From Rallus limicola (lineage: Eukaryota > Chordata > Aves > Gruiformes > Rallidae), in contig JAKCOZ010000001.1 of the NCBI GenBank assembly GCA_022605955.1, positions 34,831,646 through 34,895,645 on the forward strand: DNA of 64,000 nucleotides. The letters are read 5' to 3'. Of the stretch, positions 52,718 through 63,277 are shown piece after piece; within the stretch, counting starts at the first letter, position 1; each line of letters starts with the position of its first letter. Made by a program: the position numbers and the translations under genes. The notes under the pieces are model-generated. The model did no database searches, was not told the DNA's origin, and saw nothing but the letters and a program-made list of their open reading frames with translations.

Positions 52718-53987
52718 TGTGGTGGTTTGACCCTGGCTGGAGGCCAGATGCCCACCAAAGCCACTCAATCACTCCCCTTTTCAGCCTGGCAGGGGAGAAA
52801 ATATATATTGAGGGGCTTAGGAGTCAAGATAAGGACAGGGAGAGATCATTCAGCAGTTAGAGTCGTGGGCAAAACAGACTCAGCACAGAATAAAGGGAAG
52901 AAAACTCTCTAATTCATTACACTGCACTGCACACCCAGTGACACCAGAGTCAGGTGATGAGAAGTGTGACCAGATCTTAAAGCACCTTCCCCCACCCCTC
53001 CCTTCTTAGCAGACTTCACTTTAGTCATGATTTCGCTCCCTTCTTCCCCCACATTGTGGCAAAGGGAGGGGCAGGGAATGGAGGAATGGGGGTTTTGATC
53101 AGTTCCTCATGAGATGTTTTCCTTCTTAGCTGGGGGTCCATTCCTCACAGCCTTCCCCTGCTGCACCATGGGGTCCCACCCATGGGAGACAGTCCTACAC
53201 GAACTTCTCCAATGTCAGTCCTTTCCCATGGGGCTTCAGCTCTTCACCAGCTGCCCCTGCATGGGTGCAGTCATAAATCATAGAATGTCTCTTAGTCTCT
53301 CAGATCCAGACTGCTACAGCCTGGTCCTCCATTGGGTCACAAGCCTCCCCCCACCAGCAAACCTGCTCCAGCATGGATCTCTCTCTCTCTCTTGCTCATC
53401 TCTGTGTCTTTATCTCTCTCCATGGGCCGCAAGTGCTGGTAGACGCTTGCTCCAACCCAGGTCACAGTGTCTTCTGTGTCTCCACATGCTGCAGCATGAG
53501 GCCTCTCCATGGGCTGCAGGTGGGGTCTCGGCCTTTTCCATGTGCTGCACAGGGGACACCCACTCCACCATGGGTTTCTCCTGGGGCTGCAGGGGCATCT
53601 CCCTCTCTGGCACCTGGGGTACCTCCTCTCCCCTCCCTTCACTGGCCTTGGTGCCTGCACAGCTTCTTACGTTTTCTTACTCCCTTCTCTGGTGGCAAAA
53701 AGGGGCTACTTGTGGGTTTTTTCTTCTTAAATGTGATTCCCAGAGGCACTGTGACCATCACGGATGGGCTCGGCCTTGTTCAACAATGACTCCAGCCTTG
53801 AGCTGGCTGAGGTTTACTCTCTGGCGCCTGCAGAGAGCTTCTACCTGCTTCTTGCAGAAGACATCCCTGCAGCCCCCCCACCCCTTCTCCACCAGAACCC
53901 AGCCACACAGAACTACAACACCCATCAACCAGCAATAAACATGCACTTCTCTCTTGTTTCAACTCTCCAGGTTAACTAAGGGGAACT
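52718..53987 (-). mobile_element. Long ERV LTR (solo), minus strand, related to 50827-51888
   Basis: It starts TGTGGTGGTTTGACCCTGGC, followed by GCCCACCAAAGCCACTCAAT, AGATAAGGACAGGGAGAGAT and GGGCAAAACAGACTCAGCAC. These blocks match the reverse complement of the right half of the LTR at 50827-51888, so the element lies in the opposite orientation. A central GC-rich region (about 53130-53640) is built of diverged units around CCATGGG/CATGGGCTGCAGG. CCCAT at 52713-52717 and again at 53988-53992 could be a 5-bp target-site duplication; the right terminus would then be a mutated TG. The 274-codon ORF 53114-53938 and several overlapping frames on both strands lie in the repeated GC-rich part and carry no recognised domain. 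Confidence 0.82.
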
Positions 53988-53992
53988 CCCAT

Positions 53993-54465
53993 CATTGACA
54001 AGAGTAGGACTTGAGTCTCTATTGTCAAAATTAATTTTTCATCTTAGCCAATGATGCTGTTTTTTGGATGGAAGAGTTAAGATCAAATAATATTAGGTGT
54101 GGAAAAGAGGGAGATGATCCAATTCAGCCTTCTTGCACTGAGGTCGAATAAATACTATTTGATTTATGCCTGGCAGAACTTTGTCCAATTTGCTACTTAC
54201 ATTAAGAATTGTATGCTTTCTCCTCATGTTTCTTTTTTCCTAGACTAATTAAACATCCTTTTTCTATCATTTGCAAAGTTTAAAAAAAACCCAAAACCAA
54301 CTTTTGTTGTTGTTGTTTCTTTGGACTCTCTCCAGTCCACCAATGTTATATAGAACAAGTTTCTTACATTCTCGCTGGAACATATGCAGGGATAAAAAAG
54401 TAAATCAATCCTCCGTTCACTACATAGTGATAGGAGGCCACTTGGTTTCTTCCAAATTTTATTTT
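53993..54465. other. AT-rich non-coding stretch, no gene seen
   Basis: A short gap between the minus-strand LTR and the next CR1 fragment. It contains a TTG run near 54304-54316 and nothing recognisable as coding. Confidence 0.5.
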
Positions 54466-54600
54466 CACAGAATCAGACTGATGGAATGGGTGGAAGGGAC
54501 CTCTGGAGGTCATCTGGTCCAACCCCTCCACTGAAGCAGGGCCACCTATAGCCACTTTTCTAGGACCATGTCCAGAAGTATTTCTGTAATTCAGAATTAT
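54466..54600 (-). mobile_element. CR1 LINE 3' end fragment, minus strand
   Basis: CACAGAATCAGACTGATGG is followed by GTGGAAGGGACCTCTGGAGG, TCATCTGGTCCAACCCCTCC and GAAGCAGGGCCACC, the start of a CR1 in reverse orientation. After that come a few diverged bases (CCATGTCCAGAAGTATTTCT). About 130 bp remain. The 87- and 81-codon ORFs crossing it are not genes. Confidence 0.92.
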
Positions 54601-55830
54601 CTTCTCCATTAATTAATCTATTTTTGCATTAACACATTTTTTCAATTTCAACTTAAATAATAAATCAATTCTTTCTAAATCAGCACGATGACATCCTAAA
54701 TCTGATTTTTATGACATTTATGTGCAAAACTACAGAATTGATTTCTCCACTGCTACAGCAAAGGTAAATTCAATATATTCAAGCTAGCGGGATGATAGAT
54801 CTGAGATCTTAAAAAACACATCAATACAATGGTGTAGATTTGTACTTGTATTTTTGGGGTTTTGCTATTGATAGATTTATGTCCAACCCCCACTATAGAA
54901 AGAATACGATCACATTACTCTGATACTGCATTAATATTATGGCTCAATTTCACTTTAATTTACACTATTGCTTAAGAAATGGCTAATAAAGCAGTTTTCA
55001 ATATGGAAACTAAACTAGTATAATATACATTACAAAGTAATGGATGGCAAATTACCACCGGGGGGGAAATGTATTGCAAATGATACAATTTTAATTTATT
55101 AGATTTTCAAAACTGAAGCAGAATATTTTTATAGAGAGTTCTTCAGCTCAAGTAACATACCATATTGGCCACAAGAAAGAGCTTTGGATTTTGAAGAAAA
55201 GCACACTTTAACTCTTTAACAAGGTATGTATCCCTCCTTCCTTTGGTCACTTTGTTCAAGTACCATTAGCCATGGGGACAAAGTCACTGCAAGCGGAATA
55301 CACTTTAAAATACCATTAAAATTCAACACTTTAAAAATCAGTATTTAAAATATTTATTGGACAATGCACACAAAATATACCTAAAATTTCACGAGGTAAC
55401 TAAGCATGAATTATCACCTCACAGGCAATAACTGTGTCATTCATGCTGCTACCTGCAAATGATCCTTAATGGTGCTGACTTGATATCTCTTGCTGACTTC
55501 ATTTTTGCCTTTAGGTTCATATACCTTCCCATGCTGATGTTTTCGAACTCAAATTACTGCTGCTTCCCATCTCAAAAATAGAACTCACCCCCCTTGTTTA
55601 TCTTCCTTATTTTGCATTATTCTAATCTATAGACATTTTCTCAGCTGCCCCAACTTAGCAGTCACCTCAGAAGCCAAAGTAATGGTTATACATGCTGTAC
55701 CAGGGATGGATCCTTGGTCATGACTGAATAGAGAGGGAGAGGGAAAGAGGAAAGGAACAGAGTTTTGGAGAGTTGCTTTTTCCTCATGTAGAACATGCCT
55801 CTGTATCCACTCTTCTGTTTCTGCAAACAG

Positions 55831-55949
55831 GATGGGACTAAATTTTGGACCTGCTGCCAAGGAGTTCACTGCATGTGTCTAACACCCAGAAGAGATGCTG
55901 TACCTTAAAACCTGAAACAGCATCACTGCAAAACTCCATCTGCTCCAAG
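55831..55949 (+). other. Candidate non-coding exon (119 bp)
   Basis: It is preceded by a strong acceptor: a pyrimidine-rich tract CTCTTCTGTTTCTGCAAACAG ending at 55830, given here only as its 3' part TTCTGTTTCTGCAAACAG. It is followed by a strong donor, CCAAG|GTAAGACT, at 55949/55950. Base composition is more balanced than the surroundings. All three forward frames contain a stop, the longest opening being about 25 codons from the acceptor, so it cannot be an internal coding exon. It could be an exon of a long non-coding RNA, a 5' UTR exon, or a chance pairing of splice-like sites. Confidence 0.28.
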
Positions 55950-57554
55950 GTAAGACTGAAGTCAGGTACCAACTCAACTCAGCAAGCCCAGATCTCCATC
56001 CTTCAGGCAGAACTGAAGGGATACAAGTGATTTAAGGACACAAATTGCGATGAAAATGAAGATGTTGAACATGTTCCCTACCCACAGACAAACATCCTAT
56101 CACTACACATCCCAAACAGTAATTTCAGGCTAAAACATTTAAAGAGGAAAGAATTGAACAAATTAGAGAAAACATATTAAAAACTTCTGAGAAGTCAGCT
56201 AAATTCCCTCCTCATGTAGAAAGCTAATTACAATTGCTTTAAGTTACGAAACAGTTGTTCACATAATGATATATATTTTAAAATTTTTTACTTGACAAAT
56301 ATTAAAGTATATTTGCTTGAAAAACGTGTAACTATGTCTAAAGTATAGAGAAAGCACAGCCTTCAATTGATCTGTGTCATAACATTTGCTCATATATAGC
56401 ACTAAGAATCTTCATCAGCTGCCTGAGTGGCATATATGCTTAGTTTCAGTGAAAATCTTGGTGATTTTTTTGTAGTATTTAATTGCTACATTATCAACAG
56501 TGTTATTATTTAATGCTTGCCTAGCCTTACATTTTTTTATTCTTTCCCCAGTAAGTATTCTAACTTCACAATATTTGAAAAAGCCAGCATGTAAGTACCT
56601 AATTCACAAAAGTCTATTACATTTCAAAATAAAATGCACTTATGATGCTGACACTTCCATTTCAATCAGGGGAATACGAAGGAAACCTATTTGACAAAAA
56701 CCTATGGGAGTGTAAATTAATTTGTGGTTGCTGGTAGAATTTATCAGGGACACACTCAAAATCCCAGAGAGAAGTGACAAAGGTAACTAGAATGCTTCAA
56801 AATAATATGTTTTTTCTTTCCTTGTCTGCAGGGTGTTACACAGTTTTTTTAATAACTGTTCTTTCACTTGAGATAGAAAATTGAAATACTTAGAATGTTT
56901 TCTATTCACACTGCAAATTTAACATTACTGACTCACTTCATAAAAAAAAAATCAATACCTTTTCTTGTAATTTAGTGACTGAACTTAAATAGTCATTTTG
57001 CTGATAGATGTGACGTTTTATAATCAACCAAGAGGGAGATAGCCATTTGTTAAACACTAGCCTTCATAAATGTATTATAAGGAGGGTAAGTATGTAAAAA
57101 TAACCTCATCTATCAGGCAAGTTAGACCCCCTGATTTCTGTTATATATATGTTTGCAGCTAAGGAATGCCCATGTGCCATGTTACAGCCTAGATATATTT
57201 GTGAAGTCCTACCAAATGTCTCCACAGGTATGCCACAGTTCATCACTTCTACATTAAGAGACAAATTAAGTATACATGCCTGCAAACTGCTACAATAAAG
57301 TAAGTTTCTATATACAATGAGGTTTCCATGGACAGTATTTACCAAAAAAACCTCAAGGCAGTCTCTCACAGCACAAAATAGTTTGAAGATAGTTACAAAA
57401 GCAACTGCACTGAAAAGGCTTTCTTTCAAGCATTTTTTTCATATCACTACAAAATGCATACAGTTAGTTTATAATAAAAGGAGGAAATTACAGGATATTC
57501 TAGTATGCAAAGCTGCAGTGATAAGTGTAACTTTTATAAAAGCTGTACCAAATT

Positions 57555-57645
57555 ACAAAAAAAAAATACCCAAACCAACAAAACCAAACCAAACCAAGCA
57601 AATGAACAAAAACCCAACAACAACAACAAAAAATCCCACAAAACC
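57555..57645. repeat. A/C-rich low-complexity tract
   Basis: It is composed of poly-A, AAACC and AAC units with almost no G or T. Translation gives the Lys/Pro/Thr/Asn-rich middle of the 156-codon ORF at 57317-57787, which explains that ORF's length. Confidence 0.85.
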
Positions 57646-58135
57646 CACACATGTTGGTAACAAGCTTATCAGATTAGAAATTTTACTCTATTTCATAATA
57701 TTATGTGACACTACTAATACTTTTGACATATATATACAATTTTTTATATACATATCACACAGGTTACATTTTCTTCCTGTTGGGTGAAAAAGCTATGAAA
57801 AGTGAAGGAGGGAGTATGAAAAATACTGAGTTCCTTGAACCTATCTCAAGATCAAAAACATAAAGAGGTGAACACAGTGTAGTTGATTGAGTAAGCTTGA
57901 TTTTTTTCCTGATGACTACTACACACAGATGAAAAAAGCTTTTAAATAGAAAAACTATTACTTATAAAGTGTATTTGGAAGTTACACAAGAGTTCTCAAA
58001 GCTATGCAACATATACAGTCAAGAGCTACATCAAGACTCAAATCCTCAGGTTTTCTTCTAGGCCCATGCTAGCATATGCTGACTGCACTGTAAACAATTT
58101 AGTACTTCCATGTGTATTCTCTTGCCCAGAGCCGT

Positions 58136-58173
58136 CATTTTGCCCCTCTGATAACAGAACAGGAGGCAAAATG
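58136..58173. repeat. Inverted repeat, imperfect hairpin
   Basis: CATTTTGCCCCTC at 58136-58148 pairs with GAGGCAAAATG at 58163-58173, with two unpaired C in the left arm and a 14-nt loop. It is too short for a typical microRNA precursor; the function is unknown. Confidence 0.6.
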
Positions 58174-58920
58174 CACCAAGTGGCAACTTCCACTGTTTTC
58201 TAAAACAGAGAGGAGCCCTTTGTTATCCTCATGATGCTGGCACCTAAAGTAAGAAAACACGACAGTTTTTTCCATAATACAAAGGTATTATGTAATTTTC
58301 CACTAGTTGTCACTACTACTCCCTACCCTGAGAACTCCAGGTCCCATGCAATAATGTAAGAGGTACCTGACATGCCGCTGCCTTGAAGTAACAGCCCTTT
58401 TTCAGTTACATTGGGAAATGAGGAATTTTTTTGGTGCTGCAGTAGTTAATGCATAAAATCCAGACTACCCCAAGCAGGATGATTTTTCCTAGGTTTTTCT
58501 GGTTGTGCTTACAGCTTAAAATGCCAGCTTTCAGATTTCACAACATTATACAAAATGAATTCTACACCTTCTTCTAATGTAGTCCTTAGCATTTTCTCCA
58601 AAGGGAACAGAATCAATCAAGCCACAAAATCATGCTACTTCTTACTGTAGTTCCACCAGAAGAGGAAAAAGAAAAAAACAGAACCTAAAACTACAACAAA
58701 AAACCTTCTAACAATCATGCAGACATGCATTCTAATGCAATCATTTGATTCTGTCATCTTCATGTGCTACAGAAAAAAAACCCAAGTCACTAAGTTATAG
58801 AGGAGTCCAGTGTTCTACTCTGGAACTGTAGTGTACTACATTAAAACCAGCAAAGAGTCTCACAGGTACTGATTACTGGTTTTTAAGTAGAACAGACCAC
58901 TGTTCTCAATTTAGAAAAGA

Positions 58921-58937
58921 AAAAAAAAAAAAAAAAA
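58921..58937. repeat. Poly-A homopolymer (17 A)
   Basis: An uninterrupted run of 17 A on the + strand, preceded by an AAAAG. No parent element is recognised. Confidence 0.9.
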
Positions 58938-59475
58938 TTAACGACAGTGTCCATACTGGTTACCAGTCTTTTAAGTCTTCTTTAGTGATAAAAACTTCAT
59001 TTTAAATAGACATATTTTTCAATTTGGCTTTTTACTGGGTCATCTGCAGGCATGAAATTTGGAAAAGAGTGGTCTGAAAAATATTCTACTAAGACTTGAA
59101 AATTTAAGAAAAAACATATTAAAAAAAAAAGTAATCTCAAGTATCTCCAAGTCAAAGCAATAATTATCCTCATCCTCTATTTGACTTCATTGCTTTTAGG
59201 TTAAAGACTTGTAACTGAGTCATCTACACAGATGAGCTATTTCAATTGCATTACAAAATATATTAAGCTACTGCATTATACCCACAGGTCTTACTATAAT
59301 ATTATTAACTGTATTTTTTTCTAACTCTGAAAAAGAACATGAAAGTCCATAATGCTCATGAATTATTTTTTTTTTATTCTCACATGGAACACTCTGTGTC
59401 TTGCAATATTCTTGAATCCATGTCAGGAAGTGGCAGTCTGGATAGGTAGAAGAATCATAGATTAAAAAAGGGTTG

Positions 59476-60152
59476 GATGATCAGGCTTAAAGGATAATGG
59501 TTGATGGGTGGTACTCTGCCTGAGGGCCAAATGACAAACAGTACTGCAGGTATCTATCCTATCCTTTATCAGTGATCTGGAGGTGACAGAGTACACTTTC
59601 ATCGATTTTGCAGATCACATCAAAACATGGGGATCAGTTCATACACTCACAGACAGGGAATCTAAAAATTCTGTCTCCAGTTTTGACCCTCCAAGAAAAG
59701 GGAAGACTGATAAAGTAGAGCATGTTCAGCAGAGGGCCACCAAGCTGGTCAGGGCCTGGTGCACTAGCCCTGCAAGGAGAAGCAAAGGGAATCGGCTTGG
59801 TCAGCGTAGGAAAGAGATGTCTCCAAGTGGATTTAGCAGCACGCCAATACCTACAACCTTAACAAAATGACACACTCTTCTGGTTAGTGGGTAAGAGATG
59901 ATGGGCATAAATTGAAACAAGACAGAGTCAGAGTGGATGTAAGGAGAAACTTTTACCCAGTGAGGACAGGCAGGCAGTGGAACAGGCTACCCAGAGAGGT
60001 TGTACTTCAGAAGCCTTCAAGGCCCAACTGGATAAAGACTTGCAGAACCTGGTCTGAAATCATCAGCCCTGTCATCAGTAAGAGGTTGAATCTCCGTAGT
60101 CCCTTTCAACCTGAATTACCCTATGATCTAGGATGTGATCCTATGATATATG
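59476..60152 (+). mobile_element. CR1 LINE, 3' portion with ORF2 relic, plus strand
   Basis: The longest CR1 in the window and in sense orientation. GATGGGTGGTACTCTGCCTG starts it. A frame from 59583 then keeps the reverse transcriptase palm relic FADH (for FADD) in the context TFIDFADHIKTWGS. Next come GAGCATGTTCAGCAGAGGGC near 59718 and the ORF2 tail NFYPVRTGRQWNRLPREVVL in the frame from 59912. The 3' UTR ends CCCTTTCAACC...TATGATCTAGG...CCTATGATAT near 60150, the degenerate CR1 terminal repeat. Frames are interrupted and the catalytic aspartate is altered, so it is inactive. ORFs 59583-59870 and 59912-60211 are pieces of it. Confidence 0.92.
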
Positions 60153-63100
60153 TCATCCAGTTTAGTGGAAATATAAAGAAATGTCCAACTTTGTTAGCTT
60201 TTTATACATAGCCAGGCTTATGCTCAGAGTATGGAATGTATTGATTGATTTCCACTAACTATAGTCAAAAGGATGGTCAACAAAGTGGATTCTCTCCCAA
60301 ATTCTTTGCCTTGACCTCACCCCCAGTACAAGCCAAAGCTGTCTGCAGAATTGCTGTTTACTTTCAACAACTGGACAGGCTGTCTGAAATATATGGCAAG
60401 TAAGTCTCAAGGCATCATTCTCTAGACATAAAAGGCAGATCCATCCTTTTAAGCCAGTATCTCAAAAGAAGAAAGATAAAGAAGCCAGTCCAAAAAATTT
60501 ACATCTGTGGGGAATTCATTCAAAGTAGGCATATCACCAAGAATGCTGATAAAATTCTCATGTAAATTCACTGTGCAGTCTGAACAATACAAAGCAAGCA
60601 TTTCCCTCCCTCTCTCTTCTTCCTTCAACTGGTGTTAGCTTTTAACCCATCATTAACCACGTAGCACCAAAAGACATACAAAACAGCTGTTAAAGTTAAC
60701 CTTAAAGTAGTTTATATCTTGACATGCTGTGGTGCCATTAAAAGAGACACATGCAGATTAAAGATACAAAATCAAATTCTAAAAGAAACCCAAACCAAAA
60801 AAAAAATCTAAAAGGGAAAGATGCAATATTAATACCACCTCTCTCTGGAGAATGCCAGAAAGAATTCCACGTATTTGAGGACACAGACACACAATTTAGA
60901 AATGTGAACTGGAAAATGACTCAATACACTATAAAATCTTCCTACTGCCAAAAAAAATATTTGATGCCACATATCACACAGTATTTTAATCCTACACAGT
61001 TAAAAGTAGATTAACTCTTTTCTTAGTGTATTTTCTGTCACTAAGGTGAGGATTTCCAATTCAAGAGTCTTGACTCAACAGCATCAGAGAGAAGTTTCAG
61101 AGGGTCATAATCATTCTGCTACCTTAAGTGAAGAAGCTCCTACTGTAAGTGGAGAACAATACACACAAGGAAAAAATCTTAATACTGAAAAGATGAAAAA
61201 GAATTGTTGGCATACAGTTGTGCTTGCAGAAACTCACTAAATTTTCACAGTAAGTGATTTGTTAATTCAGGTAACTGCTGTATTAGTCCCAAAACAGATA
61301 TTACTTTCCTAATAGTCAAGATGATGTTAGAGGGTTTCTGTAATGGGGGATGGGCCAAAGACAGAAACCCCTCTTTCAGATTCATAAACTGAGTATCATG
61401 TTTCACAATTTTATAAAATAAAAATTACTATTTTGATAAACTTCAGCACATAAGGAATACCAAGCACTTGCTGACAAGTCACAAAATGAAGCACTGCTAT
61501 TGGGCAATGTTATTATCAAGTGAAAAGTCTATTTTATTGGTTAGTTATTGTATTTTATTTAGAGTGCTCTATTTTTGACTATTTGACAGAAACAGAATGC
61601 ATGCTTAGTGTCTGCAAGATCTAACAAATACCAGTACCATCCCATAGATCTTGCCAGTCCAAAAAATCACTCAAAAAGGTGTGGATAACTTATCTTTAAT
61701 TCCTTCTATTCCTGCATTTAATGTCCCTATGTCTGGACTGAACTAAGCTGTATCCATTATCAGTACTTTAACTCCCATTTTTGGTTATGCAAAATACAGT
61801 CATCAAGCACGGTTGTCAAGTTTGGTGCCAGAAGTAAGGACACCAATCCAAATTTTCTCCTGCAAGTTAAACATGCAATGACAGTGAAAAATCACTCAAA
61901 AGTCTGCCTATTTCCATCTATTAGAATTTAAATGCTAGAAAAGCATCACCTGATTCATGCGAAGCTGTTTCTGTACTACGAATGCTTTCCCTTCTAAAAC
62001 ACTGCATTTCCCATTTGTGCTGGAACATAATATAAGGCTGCAACTTACAACTCCCTAAGGGAATCATGTCAATTGGCATTTTAAAAATTAATTCAGTGAC
62101 CTACAATAATACAAGTTTCTCATGCACAATATTTGTCAGTAGGCGACATGGGAAGTTCAGAATTCATTTAGAGAGCCCAAGCTTTACAAAGGCAAGCAGA
62201 AATATTCTTGAACCGCCTCCTGTAACTTGGTAAGTGTCTTATGGTGAATGCCTGTAATACAAGAACAAGGAAAAACTGAATATATGAAAGTGATCTGCAT
62301 GCAGTTTGCTTATTATTTAAAACAGGAAAGAAAAAGGAATAAAAATTCCTGGCAGTATATGCCCATCCAGTTACATTATTGGCCTGGTAAGACATTCAAA
62401 GCTTGTGAAATTTTGTAAATCTCTGGAAACTATGGCATGGTACATCTCATATGTGCTTGCACAGCTCATTTTTAGGCACTATAAAGAAAATTTGCAACCA
62501 TAAACAGGTCTTTGGGGACAGAAGGCTCCATCTAAAAAGGCTTAATATCTAATTATATCAGCACTCCCTCCTTCTGGTCTTACATTTCACTGAAATGTCA
62601 GAGCAGCACTTCACTGAATGACTTGTGTAAATGAACCAAGCACAAAGAGTTGCCTACAGTTTTCTGGGGTTTGCTGTAGTAAGTACATCTTTGCTGTAGT
62701 TATCTTTAGAAACAGCTTTTTTAAAGTGATTCCCACTGTTTCATGAAGCATGTTATACTGTGCATCTGAGTTTGTTTTATCAATAGATAATAGAGAATTA
62801 AATGGGATAGAGTTATAAAATTAGGGTTTAGGTATGAATATATACGAAAGCTGAACATATTCTAAGCAAGGGTGAGAAATCATAATACATTAAAACATTG
62901 TAATATGTACCGATGAAACCAAAACATTACAGTCACATGATGACAGAAGCAGAGTAGTCACTTAGTGAAAAAAGTTTCAACTTTTAACTTTAAAATTCTG
63001 CTTATAAAGCTACTAACAAACAGTTAAATGACATAGGCAAGAACCAGTGCTTTTTGTTATGAAAACGTAATAACTTACATCTGAACTATCAATGTAAAAT

Positions 63101-63178
63101 GAAGTACCTATAGAAACAACCTGCAAGAAGTGATTATTATTTCATGAAAGGATAATACAGTACGTATTGTCAACTATC
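60153..63178. other. AT-rich non-coding stretch; possible 3' UTR on minus strand
   Basis: No recognisable coding exon or mobile element. If the exon at 63179-63277 is real, its 3' UTR would run leftwards through this region. Minus-strand AATAAA signals occur at 61533-61538 and 61554-61559 (TTTATT on the + strand), which would give a UTR of about 1.6 kb, but nothing proves their use. A hairpin-forming inverted repeat lies at 61329-61374. Confidence 0.45.
61329..61374. repeat. Inverted repeat, 13-bp stem with one bulge
   Basis: AGAGGGTTTCTGT at 61329-61341 pairs with ACAGAAACCCCTCT at 61361-61374, with one unpaired C and a 19-nt loop. It would lie in the possible minus-strand 3' UTR. The stem is shorter than that of a normal pre-microRNA. 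Confidence 0.65.
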
Positions 63179-63277
63179 CTATTTTATCCCGGAGCCTGAG
63201 GCAGCAAACAGTTCAGAAAGTGTTTTGTATGCAATTGCCATCTGTTCTTCAAGGGCAGTCTTCGTTTCCAAACGATA
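63179..63277 (-). CDS. Possible terminal coding exon (32 codons plus stop)
   Basis: On the minus strand an acceptor-like sequence, ATTTCAAATATTTTTAG, ends at 63278. It is followed by 32 sense codons and a TAG stop at 63181-63179. The reading begins YRLETKTALEEQMAIAYKTL and continues SELFAASGSGIK. Hydrophobic residues (L, L, M, A, L, L) fall at roughly three- and four-residue spacing, as in an amphipathic helix or coiled coil. Local base composition is more coding-like than the flanks. No donor site is seen before the stop, so it would be the last coding exon of a gene whose body lies to the right, beyond the window. A second frame is also open for most of its length but reads less like protein. 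I do not recognise the protein. The exon is too short for statistical certainty; chance is possible. The phase of the upstream intron is assumed to be 0. Confidence 0.4.
   Translation of the reverse strand, partial: YRLETKTALEEQMAIAYKTLSELFAASGSGIK

Larger units (their letters stand above)
54600..59475. other. AT-rich non-coding stretch with one exon candidate
   Basis: No recognisable mobile element. It holds the non-coding exon candidate at 55831-55949, an A/C-rich low-complexity patch at 57555-57645 that runs through the 156-codon ORF 57317-57787, an inverted repeat at 58136-58173 and 17 A at 58921-58937. A 107-codon minus-strand ORF (57106-57429) overlaps the first of these ORFs head to head; neither has a recognised domain. 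Confidence 0.5.

Noticed and set aside
53114..53938. A 274-codon plus-strand ORF as a protein gene
   Set aside because: It lies wholly in a minus-strand LTR, in a GC-rich repeated-unit region with several other frames open on both strands. No domain or splice context is seen.
50827..53987. A complete provirus bounded by two LTRs
   Set aside because: The LTRs are in opposite orientation and the 0.8 kb between them holds no gag, pol or env-like sequence.
57317..57787. A 156-codon plus-strand ORF and the overlapping 107-codon minus-strand ORF
   Set aside because: The plus-strand frame is extended by an A/C-rich low-complexity tract; neither reading shows a domain, and they overlap head to head, as chance ORFs often do.
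59583..60211. Two plus-strand ORFs (95 and 99 codons) as genes
   Set aside because: Both are pieces of the ORF2 and 3' UTR of a decayed CR1.
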